Notes under the pieces: generated by a model
The model's input: the letters and a program-made list of their open reading frames with translations, nothing else
What the model was told of the DNA's origin: nothing
The model's database searches: none
Translations under genes and position numbers: made by a program
Assembly: GCA_905181705.1 (NCBI GenBank)
Contig: CAJIYP010000002.1
Coordinates: 169,222 to 233,221 of the forward strand
DNA: 64,000 nucleotides
DNA from: Cryomorphaceae bacterium BACL29 MAG-121220-bin8
Lineage (GTDB): Bacteria; Bacteroidota; Bacteroidia; Flavobacteriales; Flavobacteriaceae
Direction: 5' to 3'
In this document: positions 26,414 to 35,964 of the stretch, piece by piece
How positions within the stretch are numbered: the first letter of the stretch is position 1
Layout: each line of letters begins with the position of its first letter

Positions 26414-27681
26414 TTAAATAATTCTCTTCCCTTCATTAATTTATTAACATCTTTTTTAACTGTATTTAATATACTTTCATTTTCATAATTATTAATTACT
26501 TTATCGATTAAATTAACAATATCAATCATGTCTGTTTCAATTAATCCTCTTGTGGTTATGGCAGGAGTTCCAAAACGGATGCCTGAGGTAACAAAAGGTG
26601 ATTTATCATCAAATGGAACCATATTTTTATTAGCTGTTATATCAGCTTTAACTAAGGCTAGTTCAGCATCTTTTCCAGAGATATTTTTATTTCTTAAATC
26701 GATGAGCATCATGTGATTGTCTGTGCCTCCAGAAATAATATTATAATCCTTATCTAAAAAAGCTTTTGCCATAGCTTGAGAGTTTTGTCTAACTTGAACC
26801 ATGTAATCCATAAAGTCATCTTTTAAGGCTTCACCAAATGCAATAGCTTTTCCTGCTATTACGTGTTCTAATGGTCCACCTTGATTTCCAGGGAAAACTG
26901 CGAGGTTTAACAAGGAAGACATTTTTTTTAATGAACCATTTTTTAATTTTAACCCAAAAGGGTTATCAAAATCCTTACCCATTAATATTAGTCCTCCCCT
27001 TGGCCCTCTTAAAGTTTTATGAGTAGTTGTAGTTACTACATGACAATGAGGAATTGGATCGTTAAGTATTCCTTTTGCAATCAAACCAGATGGATGAGAA
27101 ATATCTCCCATTAAAAAAGCTCCAATGCTGTCAGCAATATCTCTAAACTTTTTAAAATCAATATCCCTTGAATATGCAGATGCACCTGCAATTATTAATT
27201 TTGGTTTTTCTTTTTGCGCTATCTCATTTATATTATCATAATTTAAGACACCTGTTTCTTTTTCAACTCCATAAAAAACAGGGTCATATAATCGTCCACT
27301 AAAATTAACTGGAGAACCATGAGTAAGATGTCCACCATGAGATAAATCAAAACCCAATATTTTATCACCTGGTTTTATAAAAGCATGATATACAGCTGTA
27401 TTAGCTTGAGAACCTGAGTGAGGTTGAACATTAGCATAGATGGCACCAAAAAGTTCTTTTGCTCTTTCGATTGCAATAGTTTCAATTTGATCAACAACTT
27501 CACATCCACCATAATATCTTTTTCCAGGATATCCTTCGGCATACTTATTAGTAAGAACGGATCCAGTAGCATTCATTACTGCTGGACTTGTAAAGTTTTC
27601 AGATGCAATTAATTCAATACCATTTAATTGTCTTTTTTCTTCTTTTTTAATAAGATCAAAAATTTCTTCATCTATTCTCAT
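26407..27681 (-). CDS. glyA: Serine hydroxymethyltransferase
   Basis: The PLP enzyme interconverts serine and glycine and loads tetrahydrofolate with one-carbon units. The PLP lysine is in [13 protein letters not shown] near residues 217-229. [13 protein letters not shown] near 20, [15 protein letters not shown] near 48 and the C-terminal [15 protein letters not shown] complete the active-site set. Length 424 is standard. It has its own well-formed promoter (27701-27731) and is a single-gene unit; its tail overlaps the convergent cyclotransferase gene by seven bases. Confidence 0.98.
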   Translation of the reverse strand: MRIDEEIFDLIKKEEKRQLNGIELIASENFTSPAVMNATGSVLTNKYAEGYPGKRYYGGCEVVDQIETIAIERAKELFGAIYANVQPHSGSQANTAVYHAFIKPGDKILGFDLSHGGHLTHGSPVNFSGRLYDPVFYGVEKETGVLNYDNINEIAQKEKPKLIIAGASAYSRDIDFKKFRDIADSIGAFLMGDISHPSGLIAKGILNDPIPHCHVVTTTTHKTLRGPRGGLILMGKDFDNPFGLKLKNGSLKKMSSLLNLAVFPGNQGGPLEHVIAGKAIAFGEALKDDFMDYMVQVRQNSQAMAKAFLDKDYNIISGGTDNHMMLIDLRNKNISGKDAELALVKADITANKNMVPFDDKSPFVTSGIRFGTPAITTRGLIETDMIDIVNLIDKVINNYENESILNTVKKDVNKLMKGRELFNY

Positions 27682-27700
27682 AATAATAATAATTAAAAAA

Positions 27701-27731
27701 CAAATTTAATAATCAATCGAAAGTATAGCAA
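27701..27731 (-). promoter_or_regulatory. Promoter of glyA (TTG / TAAATTTG)
   Basis: On the minus strand TTG (27729-27731) and TAAATTTG (27701-27708) are separated by 20 bases, within the 17-23 spacing known for the Bacteroidota primary sigma factor. The ATG at 27681 lies 19 bases after the -7 box. Confidence 0.7.
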
Positions 27732-27779
27732 CGTATTTTAGAAATAAAAACAATTAATTATAAAGAAAGAATTAACAAT

Positions 27780-28112
27780 TTAAAATACATAATTTTTTAA
27801 ATCAGAAAAAGAAATGCTAGAATGAGATGATTGAAATATCACATTGTTATCTTTAAATAAAATAATCTGAGGAGATTCGTGATATACTGAATAGACTTTA
27901 GCAATTTCATTTGATAAAGCTCTCATCTTTATAACATCAATGTATACAAATTTTGAAATATTTATTTTTGTATCAAAACCTAATTCAAATCTTGATAAAG
28001 AAATTCTACTAACTATACATCTAGGAGAGTGTTTAAATAATAAAATATAGTTTTTATTTAAATTTAATAATTCATCAAATGAATTAATTTGAGTCCACTT
28101 TATTTTAGTCAT
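27780..28112 (-). CDS. ytxJ: YtxJ-like bacillithiol-system monothiol protein
   Basis: The 110-residue thioredoxin-fold protein starts MTKIKWTQINSFDELL and matches YtxJ, thought to act as a monothiol bacilliredoxin-like partner in bacillithiol redox metabolism. The only cysteine is Cys32 in HSPRCIVSRIS, where most relatives have a Cys-Pro; here the Pro is Ile. YSVYHESPQIILFKD is the cis-Pro strand of the fold. I use the ATG at 28112; the in-frame ATG at 28178 would add 22 residues reaching into smpB. It is divergent from smpB with 29 bases between start codons. Confidence 0.8.
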   Translation of the reverse strand: MTKIKWTQINSFDELLNLNKNYILLFKHSPRCIVSRISLSRFELGFDTKINISKFVYIDVIKMRALSNEIAKVYSVYHESPQIILFKDNNVIFQSSHSSISFSDLKNYVF

Positions 28113-28129
28113 ATATGAAATATACTTGT

Positions 28130-28137
28130 TAAGTTTG
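28130..28137 (+). promoter_or_regulatory. -7 promoter box (TAAGTTTG) abutting smpB
   Basis: TAAGTTTG is an exact TAnnTTTG match and ends only four bases before the GTG start codon of smpB. If used, transcription would begin at or within a few bases of the start codon, giving an essentially leaderless mRNA. Confidence 0.5.
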
Positions 28138-28141
28138 CATT

Positions 28142-28597
28142 GTGAATAAAAAAGTAAATATAATAAATAAGAGTGCAAAGTTTGAATACATTTTAATGGA
28201 TCAATTCTCTGCTGGAATAGTATTGACCGGAACTGAAATAAAGTCTATTAGAGATAATAAAGCTTCCATTTCAGAAAGCTTTTGTGAATTTAACGATTCT
28301 GGTGAATTATTTATTATTAACATGTTTATTGATGAATATAGTTTTGGAAATCAATTTAATCATAAAACTAGAAACACAAGGAAGCTTCTTTTAAATAAAA
28401 ATGAATTAAATAAACTATTGAAAGAGGTTAAAAATACAGGTCTAACAATTATTCCCTTAAAAGTTTTTATTAATGATAAAGGTTATGCTAAAGTTTTAAT
28501 TTCTTTAGCAAAGGGAAAAAAACTATTTGACAAAAGACAAACCATCAAAAACAGAGAAAATAAAGTTCAATTAGACAGGATAAAAAAAAATAATTAA
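28142..28597 (+). CDS. smpB: SsrA-binding protein SmpB
   Basis: SmpB is the tmRNA partner that rescues stalled ribosomes. The OB-fold blocks are complete: NIINKSAKFEYIL near 6-18, GIVLTGTEIKSIR near 25-37, SISESFCEF, HKTRNTRKLLLNK, IIPLKVFINDKGYAKVLISLAKGKKLFDKRQ. The C-terminal tail is basic. The start is GTG at 28142: the next in-frame ATG (residue 19) would remove the conserved first strand. A -7 box abuts the start codon. The tmRNA gene is not in the window. The TAA interlocks with the stop of the convergent pcm. Confidence 0.97.
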   Translation: MNKKVNIINKSAKFEYILMDQFSAGIVLTGTEIKSIRDNKASISESFCEFNDSGELFIINMFIDEYSFGNQFNHKTRNTRKLLLNKNELNKLLKEVKNTGLTIIPLKVFINDKGYAKVLISLAKGKKLFDKRQTIKNRENKVQLDRIKKNN

Positions 28598-29235
28598 TTT
28601 TTGTTTTTAAGCATAGGAACGAAACTAAATTCTCCTAATATTTTTTTTTCATATTTATTTTTTCCAGTTCTTAAAATATGAGTCATCTTATGAGTATTAT
28701 TTCCTACTGGAATTATCATGACTCCTCCAATTTTTAACTGTAATAATAGTTTTTTTGGAATTTTTATTGCACCAGCTGTAATTAATATTTTATCAAAAGG
28801 CGCATATTCTATCATTCCTAAGAACCCATCACCATATTTTATTAGTTCCGGATTATATCCTAATAATGGTAATTTTTTTTTCACTTTTCTAAATAAATAA
28901 TGTTGTCTTTCAATTGTATATACTTTTGCTTTTAGTTCAATTAATACAGCTGTTTGATAACCTGATCCAGTTCCAATTTCCAATACTTTTTCATTTTCTT
29001 TTAATTCTAATAATGAGGTTTGAAATGCAACTGTATATGGTTGTGAAATTGTTTGTTCCGACCCTATTGGAAATGCTTTATCTATGTAAGCATGAGATTC
29101 AAAATCTTTGTCTATAAAATAATGTCTTGGGATTTTATTAATAACTGTTAATACTTCTTTAGACCTTATTCCTTTTTCAATAAGTCGATTAACTAGTTTT
29201 TTTCTTAAACCTTGATGTTTTGGAGTATCTTTCAA
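28594..29235 (-). CDS. pcm: Protein-L-isoaspartate O-methyltransferase
   Basis: This SAM-dependent enzyme repairs isoaspartyl residues in aged proteins. Diagnostic blocks are the substrate segment GSEQTISQPYTVAFQT near 51-66, SAM motif I VLEIGTGSGYQTAVL near 79-93 and the late motif FDKILITAGA near 150. The 213-residue length is normal. It shares four bases of stop codon with smpB and is divergent from the Gfo/Idh oxidoreductase gene. Confidence 0.95.
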   Translation of the reverse strand: MKDTPKHQGLRKKLVNRLIEKGIRSKEVLTVINKIPRHYFIDKDFESHAYIDKAFPIGSEQTISQPYTVAFQTSLLELKENEKVLEIGTGSGYQTAVLIELKAKVYTIERQHYLFRKVKKKLPLLGYNPELIKYGDGFLGMIEYAPFDKILITAGAIKIPKKLLLQLKIGGVMIIPVGNNTHKMTHILRTGKNKYEKKILGEFSFVPMLKNKN

Positions 29236-29271
29236 TTGAATTTTATATTATAAATTTAAAAATAACTATTG

Positions 29272-29279
29272 TATTTTTG
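29272..29279 (+). promoter_or_regulatory. -7 promoter box (TATTTTTG) for the Gfo/Idh-YggS unit
   Basis: An exact TAnnTTTG match lies 13 bases before the ATG at 29293, in the 57-base divergent gap from pcm. No well-spaced TTG is seen upstream. Confidence 0.45.
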
Positions 29280-29292
29280 TAAAAAAGATTAA

Positions 29293-30243
29293 ATGATAAA
29301 AGCTGGTGTTATTGGAGCTGGTCATCTAGGTTCAATTCATATGAAACTTCTAGGTCAATCTAATTATTTTGAATTAATTGGGTTTTTTGATACAAATAAA
29401 GATATATTAATAAAAAATACTGGATTCGTTAATTATAAAAAAATTGATGATTTAATAAAAAGTGTTGATGCACTTTTTATTTGCTGTAATACTCCAAATC
29501 ATTATGAAATTGCAAAAAAATGTATAAATTTCTATAAACATGTCTTTATAGAAAAACCAATTACCAACACTGTTAATCAAGCTATTGATTTAGTTAATCT
29601 AGGAAATACAAAAAATATTAAAGGTCAAGTTGGTCACGTAGAAAGATTTAATCCAGCTTTTATTGCAATATCAAATACTGTGACAAATCCAAAATTTATA
29701 GAATGTCACAGGTTAGCAGAATTTAACCCAAGAGGAAATGACGTTTCAGTTGTTTTAGATTTAATGATTCATGACATTGACATTGTATTAAGTGTAGTTA
29801 AATCTCCTATTAAAAGTGTTAATGCTAATGGGGTGTGTGTTATAAGTGATTCTCCAGATATTTGTAATGCTAGAGTAGAGTTTGAAAATGGTTGTGTAGC
29901 TAATTTCACTGCTAGTAGAATTTCATTAAAAAATATGAGAAAAACCCGTTTTTTTCAATCAAATGCATATATATCTGTAGACTTTTTAGAGAAAAAAACA
30001 GAAATTGTTCAGATAAAAGATGTATTAAATGATGATAAGTACGCTATGGTAATTCAAAATTCTAAAGGTCAAAAGAAACAAATCTTTTATAACAATCCCT
30101 CAATAGCTACTAACAATGCAATTGAAGAAGAACATAATTCTTTTGCCAATTCAATTTTAAATGACAACATTCCCTTAGTAAGTCTTAAAGACGGATTAAA
30201 CGCTCTTAAATTAGCTAATGAAATTCTAAACAAAATAGAATGA
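29293..30243 (+). CDS. Gfo/Idh/MocA family oxidoreductase
   Basis: The 316-residue protein has an N-terminal NAD(P)-binding Rossmann fold (GVIGAGHLGSIHMKLL near 4-20), the EKPITNTVNQA segment near 95 that carries the family Glu-Lys-Pro, and a C-terminal alpha/beta domain with VLDLMIHDIDIVLS, whose His-Asp pair is catalytic in relatives. Many Bacteroidota carry this gene between pcm and yggS-like genes. The substrate is unknown, probably a sugar or cyclitol derivative. The stop overlaps the next start by four bases (ATGA), indicating translational coupling to YggS. Confidence 0.88.
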   Translation: MIKAGVIGAGHLGSIHMKLLGQSNYFELIGFFDTNKDILIKNTGFVNYKKIDDLIKSVDALFICCNTPNHYEIAKKCINFYKHVFIEKPITNTVNQAIDLVNLGNTKNIKGQVGHVERFNPAFIAISNTVTNPKFIECHRLAEFNPRGNDVSVVLDLMIHDIDIVLSVVKSPIKSVNANGVCVISDSPDICNARVEFENGCVANFTASRISLKNMRKTRFFQSNAYISVDFLEKKTEIVQIKDVLNDDKYAMVIQNSKGQKKQIFYNNPSIATNNAIEEEHNSFANSILNDNIPLVSLKDGLNALKLANEILNKIE

Positions 30244-30890
30244 GTATTTCAGAAAATTTAAAAAAAATTAAAAAATCTATTCCCGAAAAAGTACTATTAG
30301 TTGCAGTTTCTAAAACTAAACCAGTTAATGATCTTAAAATTGCTTACAGGTCTGGACACTTAGATTTTGGCGAAAATAAAATACAAGAATTAATACTAAA
30401 ACATGAAACTCTCCCAAAAAACATAAGATGGCACATGATAGGTCATTTACAAAGTAATAAAGTTAAATATATAGCTTCGTTTGTTTATTTAATTCATAGT
30501 GTTGATAGCTTGAAATTAATTAAAGAAATTAATAAACAAGGGGAGAAAATTAATCGAGTTATAAACATCTTATTACAAGTTGATATATCAAATGATTCTA
30601 CAAAATATGGTTTCTCATTAAACGAAATAAACAAATTATTAAGCGATAATATTATTAATAATTTCAATTTTGTTTCATTAAATGGTTTTATGGGAATGGC
30701 TAGTTTTACCTCAAATTTTAACATTATTGAAAATCAATTTAAAAGTTTAAGCGATCTATTTGAGAAACATAAATCAAATCATTCGTTAACGATGTTGTCT
30801 ATGGGTATGAGTGGAGATTATAAAATTGCAATAAAGAATAATAGTAATATTATACGCCTAGGTAGTAATATATTTGGAAAAAGAAATTAA
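30240..30890 (+). CDS. YggS/PLPBP family pyridoxal phosphate homeostasis protein
   Basis: The 216-residue single-domain PLP-binding TIM barrel, like E. coli YggS, buffers pyridoxal phosphate. The PLP lysine is Lys25 in VAVSKTKP. FGENKIQEL near 42, WHMIGHLQSNKVKYI near 63 and the phosphate-binding end LSMGMSGDYKIAI plus IRLGSNIFG complete the family pattern. Family members have no known catalytic reaction. It overlaps the upstream oxidoreductase by four bases and is followed nine bases later by the exonuclease gene. Confidence 0.93.
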   Translation: MSISENLKKIKKSIPEKVLLVAVSKTKPVNDLKIAYRSGHLDFGENKIQELILKHETLPKNIRWHMIGHLQSNKVKYIASFVYLIHSVDSLKLIKEINKQGEKINRVINILLQVDISNDSTKYGFSLNEINKLLSDNIINNFNFVSLNGFMGMASFTSNFNIIENQFKSLSDLFEKHKSNHSLTMLSMGMSGDYKIAIKNNSNIIRLGSNIFGKRN

Positions 30891-30899
30891 ATATTTATT

Positions 30900-32189
30900 T
30901 TGTATTCAATAATTGATGTAGAGACAACTGGCGGTAAATACAATGAGGAGGGTATAACAGAAATAGCTATTTACAAATTTGACGGAGATAAAATAATAGA
31001 TCAATTTATTAGTCTAGTAAATCCTGAGATTCCTATTCAACCATTTGTTCAGCAATTGACTGGAATTAATAACAGAATGCTCTTAAACGCCCCTAAGTTC
31101 TTTCAAATTGCTAAGAGGATTTTGGAAATTATCGATGAAACTATTTTAGTAGCTCATAATTCCTCTTTTGATTTTCGTATGCTAAAAATTGAGTTTGAAA
31201 GACTAGGTTATGATTTTAATATTCCACAATTATGTACTGTAAATTTATCCAAGAAATTAATTCCTGGATTGGAATCATATAAATTAGGGAAACTTGTAAA
31301 ATCATTGGGAATTCCCATCTCAAACAGACACAGGGCATCAGGTGATGCTATGGCTACAGTAGATTTATTTAAACTATTATTAATAAAAGATATAAATAAG
31401 GAAATTGTAAATAAACTAATTAAAACAGAAACTAGTAAGGGTATTAAGAAGCATATTAAAATATTAGATAAATTAAAAAATATCACTGGGATATATTATT
31501 TGTATAATCAAAATAACGAAATTATTTATATTGGTAAAAGTAAAAACATTAGAAATAGAGTAAATCAACACTTATCAGGCTCTACCAATAAATCAATAAA
31601 AATTCAAAGCGAAATAACATCTGTATTTCAAGAATCCACTGGAAATGAATTAATTGCACTTTTAAAAGAAGCTGAAGAAATTTTGATTCATAAACCAAAA
31701 TTTAACAAACTAATTAAAAAAGATATTAAAAAATTTGGAATAGAATTATGCGAGAACATTGAAAAAAATAAATTTTTAAGAATAAGTCACTATAATAATG
31801 AAAGTAATTTTATTGAAACATTTAGTTCTTTAAAAAATGCAAATAAAAAATTTATTAGAATAATGGAAAACTTTGGTATAAAGAAAGACTTGTGTATTTC
31901 TAACAATCGAAAAATTGAAAATTATATTAATGATTTTTCACTTCCTTATCCAAATATGTTAATTATAGATAAAGGAAGAACTATTGATGAAAAGAGTGTT
32001 ATTCTAATTAAAAACTCAAAATATATAGGATTCGGTTATTTTAGTTTGAATTATCAAATAAATAATTATAATATTTTAGAATCATTAATAACTCAAACAA
32101 AAAGTACATTTAATTTTCAAAATCTTATCCTTAAATTCCTAAAAAAAAATAATGTTGAGAAGATTTTAAATACAGATAGCTTTAAGTGA
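30900..32189 (+). CDS. DnaQ-type 3'-5' exonuclease fused to GIY-YIG nuclease domain
   Basis: The 429-residue two-nuclease protein starts at a TTG codon directly before the exonuclease motif. Residues 1-165 are a DEDDh exonuclease: Exo I DVETTGG (D6, E8), Exo II VAHNSSFDFRML near 84-95, Exo III HRASGDAMATVDL near 147-159. Residues about 195-275 are a GIY-YIG domain like that of UvrC/Cho (TGIYYLYNQ, IYIGKSKNIRNRVNQHL, NELIALLKEAEEILI). The rest resembles the Cho/exonuclease fusion tail with no further motif. Such fusions occur in Bacteroidota and Actinobacteria and are presumed to act in DNA repair. Its TGA overlaps the miaA start (GTGA). Confidence 0.88.
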   Translation: MYSIIDVETTGGKYNEEGITEIAIYKFDGDKIIDQFISLVNPEIPIQPFVQQLTGINNRMLLNAPKFFQIAKRILEIIDETILVAHNSSFDFRMLKIEFERLGYDFNIPQLCTVNLSKKLIPGLESYKLGKLVKSLGIPISNRHRASGDAMATVDLFKLLLIKDINKEIVNKLIKTETSKGIKKHIKILDKLKNITGIYYLYNQNNEIIYIGKSKNIRNRVNQHLSGSTNKSIKIQSEITSVFQESTGNELIALLKEAEEILIHKPKFNKLIKKDIKKFGIELCENIEKNKFLRISHYNNESNFIETFSSLKNANKKFIRIMENFGIKKDLCISNNRKIENYINDFSLPYPNMLIIDKGRTIDEKSVILIKNSKYIGFGYFSLNYQINNYNILESLITQTKSTFNFQNLILKFLKKNNVEKILNTDSFK

Positions 32190-33088
32190 AAAAAACATTA
32201 ATAACCATTTCAGGCCCAACCGCTGTTGGTAAAACAAAATTTAGCATTGATTTGGCAAATTTATTGGGATGTGACATTGTTTCTTGCGATTCAAGACAGT
32301 TTTACAAGGAAATGCATATTGGCACTGCTGTGCCATCAAAAAATGAGCTAAAGGCAATTAAACATCATTGCATTCAACATAAATCTGTATTAGACAACTA
32401 TAATATCAAAGATTTTGAAAAGGATGCTTTAAAAATTATAAATAATGAGTTTTTAACCAAAGATTATGTTGTAATGGTTGGTGGTTCTGGAATGTATATG
32501 GATGCTGTAACAGTTGGATTAGATGATTTTCCAGAAATTAATGATGAAATTAGAAAAAAATTGAATTTACAGTTTAATAAAAAAGGAATATCTTTTTTAC
32601 AAAAAAAACTTAAAGAATTAGATCCTGAATATTACAAAAAAGTAGATATTCAAAATCCTAGAAGATTGATTAGATCTTTGGAAGTTTGCGTTTCGTCAAG
32701 AAAACCCTATTCATCTTTTATTGGAAATAATAAAAAAAATCATTCATTCGATATATTGAATTTTGGATTAGAAATGAATAGAAATTTACTTTATGATAAA
32801 ATTAATTTAAGAGTAGATTTAATGATCAAAAATGAATTAATAAATGAAGTAAAGGGTTTAATTAATTTTAAAAATTTAAATCCTCTTAATACAGTTGGGT
32901 ATAAAGAAGTTTTTAATTACTTGGACAACAAAACAAGTATAGAATATTGTGTTGAAGAAATAAAAAAGAATACAAGAAGATACGCTAAAAGACAAATTAC
33001 ATGGCTAAAATCAAAAAACAACATTGTCTGGATTAAAAGCAATGAGTCTGCTTTAAAAATAAAAACGAATTATTTAGATTTTAAATAA
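32186..33088 (+). CDS. miaA: tRNA dimethylallyltransferase
   Basis: MiaA adds the dimethylallyl group to A37 of tRNAs reading UNN codons. The P-loop is GPTAVGKT at residues 9-16. The catalytic Asp is in [10 protein letters not shown] near 35-44, and the substrate segments are [18 protein letters not shown] and [11 protein letters not shown]. The C-terminal [13 protein letters not shown] is the tRNA-binding block. Length 300 is normal. The start is GTG at 32186, inside the preceding stop region, so it is coupled to the exonuclease gene. The last 19 bases overlap purC on the other strand. Confidence 0.96.
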   Translation: MKKTLITISGPTAVGKTKFSIDLANLLGCDIVSCDSRQFYKEMHIGTAVPSKNELKAIKHHCIQHKSVLDNYNIKDFEKDALKIINNEFLTKDYVVMVGGSGMYMDAVTVGLDDFPEINDEIRKKLNLQFNKKGISFLQKKLKELDPEYYKKVDIQNPRRLIRSLEVCVSSRKPYSSFIGNNKKNHSFDILNFGLEMNRNLLYDKINLRVDLMIKNELINEVKGLINFKNLNPLNTVGYKEVFNYLDNKTSIEYCVEEIKKNTRRYAKRQITWLKSKNNIVWIKSNESALKIKTNYLDFK

Positions 33089-34020
33089 TCTTCTATATTT
33101 TTATTTATTCTTGATTGAATGTTAGTAACATTAGCCTTAATAAATCTTTCCCCAGTAATTTTTTCATACAATTCTATATATCTTTCTGAAACACCCTTAA
33201 TGTACTCATCTGTCATTAAAGGAACCGTCTGATTCTCTTTTCCTTGAAAACCTTGAGAAATCAACCATTGTCTAACAAACTCTTTTGAAAGTTGTTTTTG
33301 TGGTGACTTAGATTTCTGTAATTTCTTGTAGGTATCTAAATAAAAATATCTTGAAGAATCTGGAGTATGAATTTCATCAATCAAAATTATATCTCCATTT
33401 TTATTTTTACCAAATTCATATTTTGTATCTACTAAAATAAGACCTTGATCTCTTGCTATTCTTGTCCCTTCCTCAAAGAGTTTAATAGTATATTCTTCTA
33501 GTTTAGAATAATCATTTTTAGAGACTATAGTGTTTTTAAGAATATCTTCTTTTGATATATCTTCATCATGGTTTCCATCAATAGCCTTTGTTGTAGGGGT
33601 TATTATTGGTAAAGGGAATTTATCGTTTTCGAACATTCCATTGGGCATTTTAACTCCACATATATTTCTAATTCCTGATTTGTATAATCTGGCTGCATGT
33701 CCAGATAAATAACCTCTAATTACCATCTCAATTTTGAAAGGAATACAAATTTGACCTATTGATACGTTTGGATCGGGCGAATCTTGTAACCAATTTGGAA
33801 CAATATGGGATGTTGCATTAAGCATTTTAGAAGCAATTTGATTTAATATTTGACCTTTAAATGGAATTCCTCTTGGAAGAACAACATCAAAAGCAGATAA
33901 CCTATCTGAAGCAATCATAACTAGATACTCGTTGTTTATATTGTATACATCTCTTACTTTTCCCTTATATTTTGAGATCTGATTACTAAAATAAAAGTCT
34001 GTTTTGATAATTGTGTTCAT
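33070..34020 (-). CDS. purC: Phosphoribosylaminoimidazole-succinocarboxamide synthase
   Basis: SAICAR synthase joins CAIR and aspartate in de novo purine synthesis. Blocks seen: [31 protein letters not shown] near 18-48, [16 protein letters not shown] near 100-115 and the C-terminal [15 protein letters not shown]. The 316-residue length fits the longer eukaryote-like form common in Bacteroidota. It is downstream of phoH with a five-base gap, and the stop region overlaps miaA on the other strand. No other pur gene is nearby. Confidence 0.96.
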   Translation of the reverse strand: MNTIIKTDFYFSNQISKYKGKVRDVYNINNEYLVMIASDRLSAFDVVLPRGIPFKGQILNQIASKMLNATSHIVPNWLQDSPDPNVSIGQICIPFKIEMVIRGYLSGHAARLYKSGIRNICGVKMPNGMFENDKFPLPIITPTTKAIDGNHDEDISKEDILKNTIVSKNDYSKLEEYTIKLFEEGTRIARDQGLILVDTKYEFGKNKNGDIILIDEIHTPDSSRYFYLDTYKKLQKSKSPQKQLSKEFVRQWLISQGFQGKENQTVPLMTDEYIKGVSERYIELYEKITGERFIKANVTNIQSRINKNIEDYLKSK

Positions 34021-34025
34021 ATAAA

Positions 34026-34976
34026 TTAATTAGAATGTTCGCTTCTTTTATAAGCATCTATTACTCTTTTAACAACTTCATGTCTAATCACATCAGATTC
34101 ATCTAAATATACCATTTGAATTCCCTTAACATTTTGAAGTATGATATTAGCTTCTTTTAGTCCTGAAATTACTCTTCTAGGTAAATCAATTTGGCCTGGA
34201 TCTCCGTTGATCATAAACTTAGCATTTATCCCCATTCTTGTTAAAAACATCTTCATTTGATTATGAGTTGTATTTTGTCCTTCATCCAAAATAACAAACG
34301 CATTATCTAATGTTCTTCCTCTCATATATGCCAGAGGAGCAATTTCTATTATTCCTCTATTTAAATAATCATCTAATTTCTCTACAGCTATCATATCTTT
34401 TAATGCGTCATAAAGAGGTTGCATGTATGGATCTAATTTTTCTTTCATATCTCCCGGTAAAAACCCAAGACTTTCTCCAGCTTCAACAGCAGGTCTAGTT
34501 AAAATTATTTTTTTCACCTCTTTGTCTTTTAATGCTTTTACCGCAACAGCTATTCCTGTATATGTTTTTCCAGTTCCAGCAGGACCAATTGCAAAAACCA
34601 TATCATTGTTATTGAATGCTTCAACAATTTTAATTTGGTTTACAGTGTGAGCTTTAATTTTTTTCTTTCCGACACCATATAAAATTACTTTTCCGTCCAA
34701 AGAATTGATTAAATCATCTCCTTTTCCAGACATTATTAAGTTAATAGTTTTATTATCTATAACTTCTCTATTTTTCATTATAAAAAGTAAAGAATCTAAA
34801 CGAATTCTTAGTTGAACTAATAAAGAATCTTCTCCGTTAGCAATTAATCTATCTCCTTTTGAAATAATCTTAACTTTAGGAAAATTTTCTTTTATAACTT
34901 TAACTATATCATAATCTTTTCTTTCGAAAAAATCGATAGGATGAATGTCTTTGATAAAATATTCTAGTTTTTTCAC
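34026..34976 (-). CDS. PhoH family ATPase
   Basis: The 316-residue cytoplasmic P-loop protein of the PhoH/YbeZ type is linked in other bacteria to RNA handling and the YbeY ribosome-quality factor. Walker A is GPAGTGKT near 134-141; [16 protein letters not shown] and the Walker [17 protein letters not shown] near 225-240 follow. The first 110 residues form the usual KH-like N-terminal region. Function remains loosely defined. It is first gene of a phoH-purC pair and lies 79 bases from the divergent SAM hydrolase gene. Confidence 0.92.
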   Translation of the reverse strand: MKKLEYFIKDIHPIDFFERKDYDIVKVIKENFPKVKIISKGDRLIANGEDSLLVQLRIRLDSLLFIMKNREVIDNKTINLIMSGKGDDLINSLDGKVILYGVGKKKIKAHTVNQIKIVEAFNNNDMVFAIGPAGTGKTYTGIAVAVKALKDKEVKKIILTRPAVEAGESLGFLPGDMKEKLDPYMQPLYDALKDMIAVEKLDDYLNRGIIEIAPLAYMRGRTLDNAFVILDEGQNTTHNQMKMFLTRMGINAKFMINGDPGQIDLPRRVISGLKEANIILQNVKGIQMVYLDESDVIRHEVVKRVIDAYKRSEHSN

Positions 34977-35055
34977 CTCAGCTTAGTTTATTATTTATTG
35001 GCAAGTTGTAAATTTATGTAATTTTTAATCTTAAATATTAATTTTCTATTAACAA

Positions 35056-35886
35056 ATGAGCCTAATTACTCTAACAACTGATTTTGGAAATAAGGATCAT
35101 TTTGTAGGTTCAGTTAAAGGAGCTTTGCATTCTGAAATAGAAAATGTTAATATTATTGAAATTTCTAATGAAATTTCTCCTTTTAATATTATTGAGGGTG
35201 CTTATATAATTGAAAATTCTTATAAAAATTTTCCTAAAAAAACGATTCATATATTAGGAATTGATTCTGAAAAAACACCAGAAAACAAACATTTAGTAAT
35301 GATACTAGATGGACATTATTTTATTTGTGCTGATAATGGAATAATGTCATTAGTTACTAAAAGAATTAATCCTGATAAAATAATTGAAATTAATATTCAT
35401 AATTCTAAAACTTCTAGTTTTACGCTTTTAGATGTTTTTGTAAAAGTTGCTGCCCACATTTACAGAGGAGGTTCAATTGACTTAGTTGGAAATAAAATAA
35501 ATAATTTAAAAGAACTTTACGATATTAATCCCATTTTAAATGAAAAAAATAATGAAATAACTGGAAATGTGATTTATATTGATAATTATGAAAATGTTGT
35601 TACCAATATTTCTAAATCAATTTTTGAAGAATTTGGAAAATCTAGAAATTATATAATTAATGCTAGAAATTATAAATTTAACTCTATTGTAAATTCATAT
35701 AGTGATTCAATTAAATTTGATGTTAAAAAAGAATTAAGGAAAGAGGAAGGAAAAAAGATAGCCCTTTTTAATAAGGCTGGTTTTTTAGAATTAGCCATAT
35801 ATAAAAGCAACCCATCAATAACCGGTGGTGCAAGTAGTTTGTTTGGGTTAAAATATAGAGATGTCGTAACTATTAAGTTTGATTGA
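35056..35886 (+). CDS. SAM hydroxide adenosyltransferase (DUF62 family)
   Basis: The 276-residue relative of fluorinase-type enzymes uses water to split S-adenosylmethionine into adenosine and methionine. The N-terminal ITLTTDFGNKDHFVGSVKG carries the conserved TDFG, and VYIDNYENVVTNIS with a late LFNKAGFLELAI block marks the C-terminal domain. Physiological role is unclear; a SAM-salvage or SAM-level role is inferred. It stands alone between divergent phoH and codirectional dnaN. No clear promoter match is seen upstream. Confidence 0.88.
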   Translation: MSLITLTTDFGNKDHFVGSVKGALHSEIENVNIIEISNEISPFNIIEGAYIIENSYKNFPKKTIHILGIDSEKTPENKHLVMILDGHYFICADNGIMSLVTKRINPDKIIEINIHNSKTSSFTLLDVFVKVAAHIYRGGSIDLVGNKINNLKELYDINPILNEKNNEITGNVIYIDNYENVVTNISKSIFEEFGKSRNYIINARNYKFNSIVNSYSDSIKFDVKKELRKEEGKKIALFNKAGFLELAIYKSNPSITGGASSLFGLKYRDVVTIKFD

Positions 35887-35964
35887 TTTACTGTATAAAG
35901 TGTTAATAAAATTGTTTTATAATAACATTATATTCTAATATATTTACTACATATTAATTTGATT

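Noticed and set aside
35887..35964. Replication origin next to dnaN
   Set aside because: No dnaA gene and no TTATnCACA-type DnaA boxes are visible in the gap; in Bacteroidota dnaN is often away from the origin.
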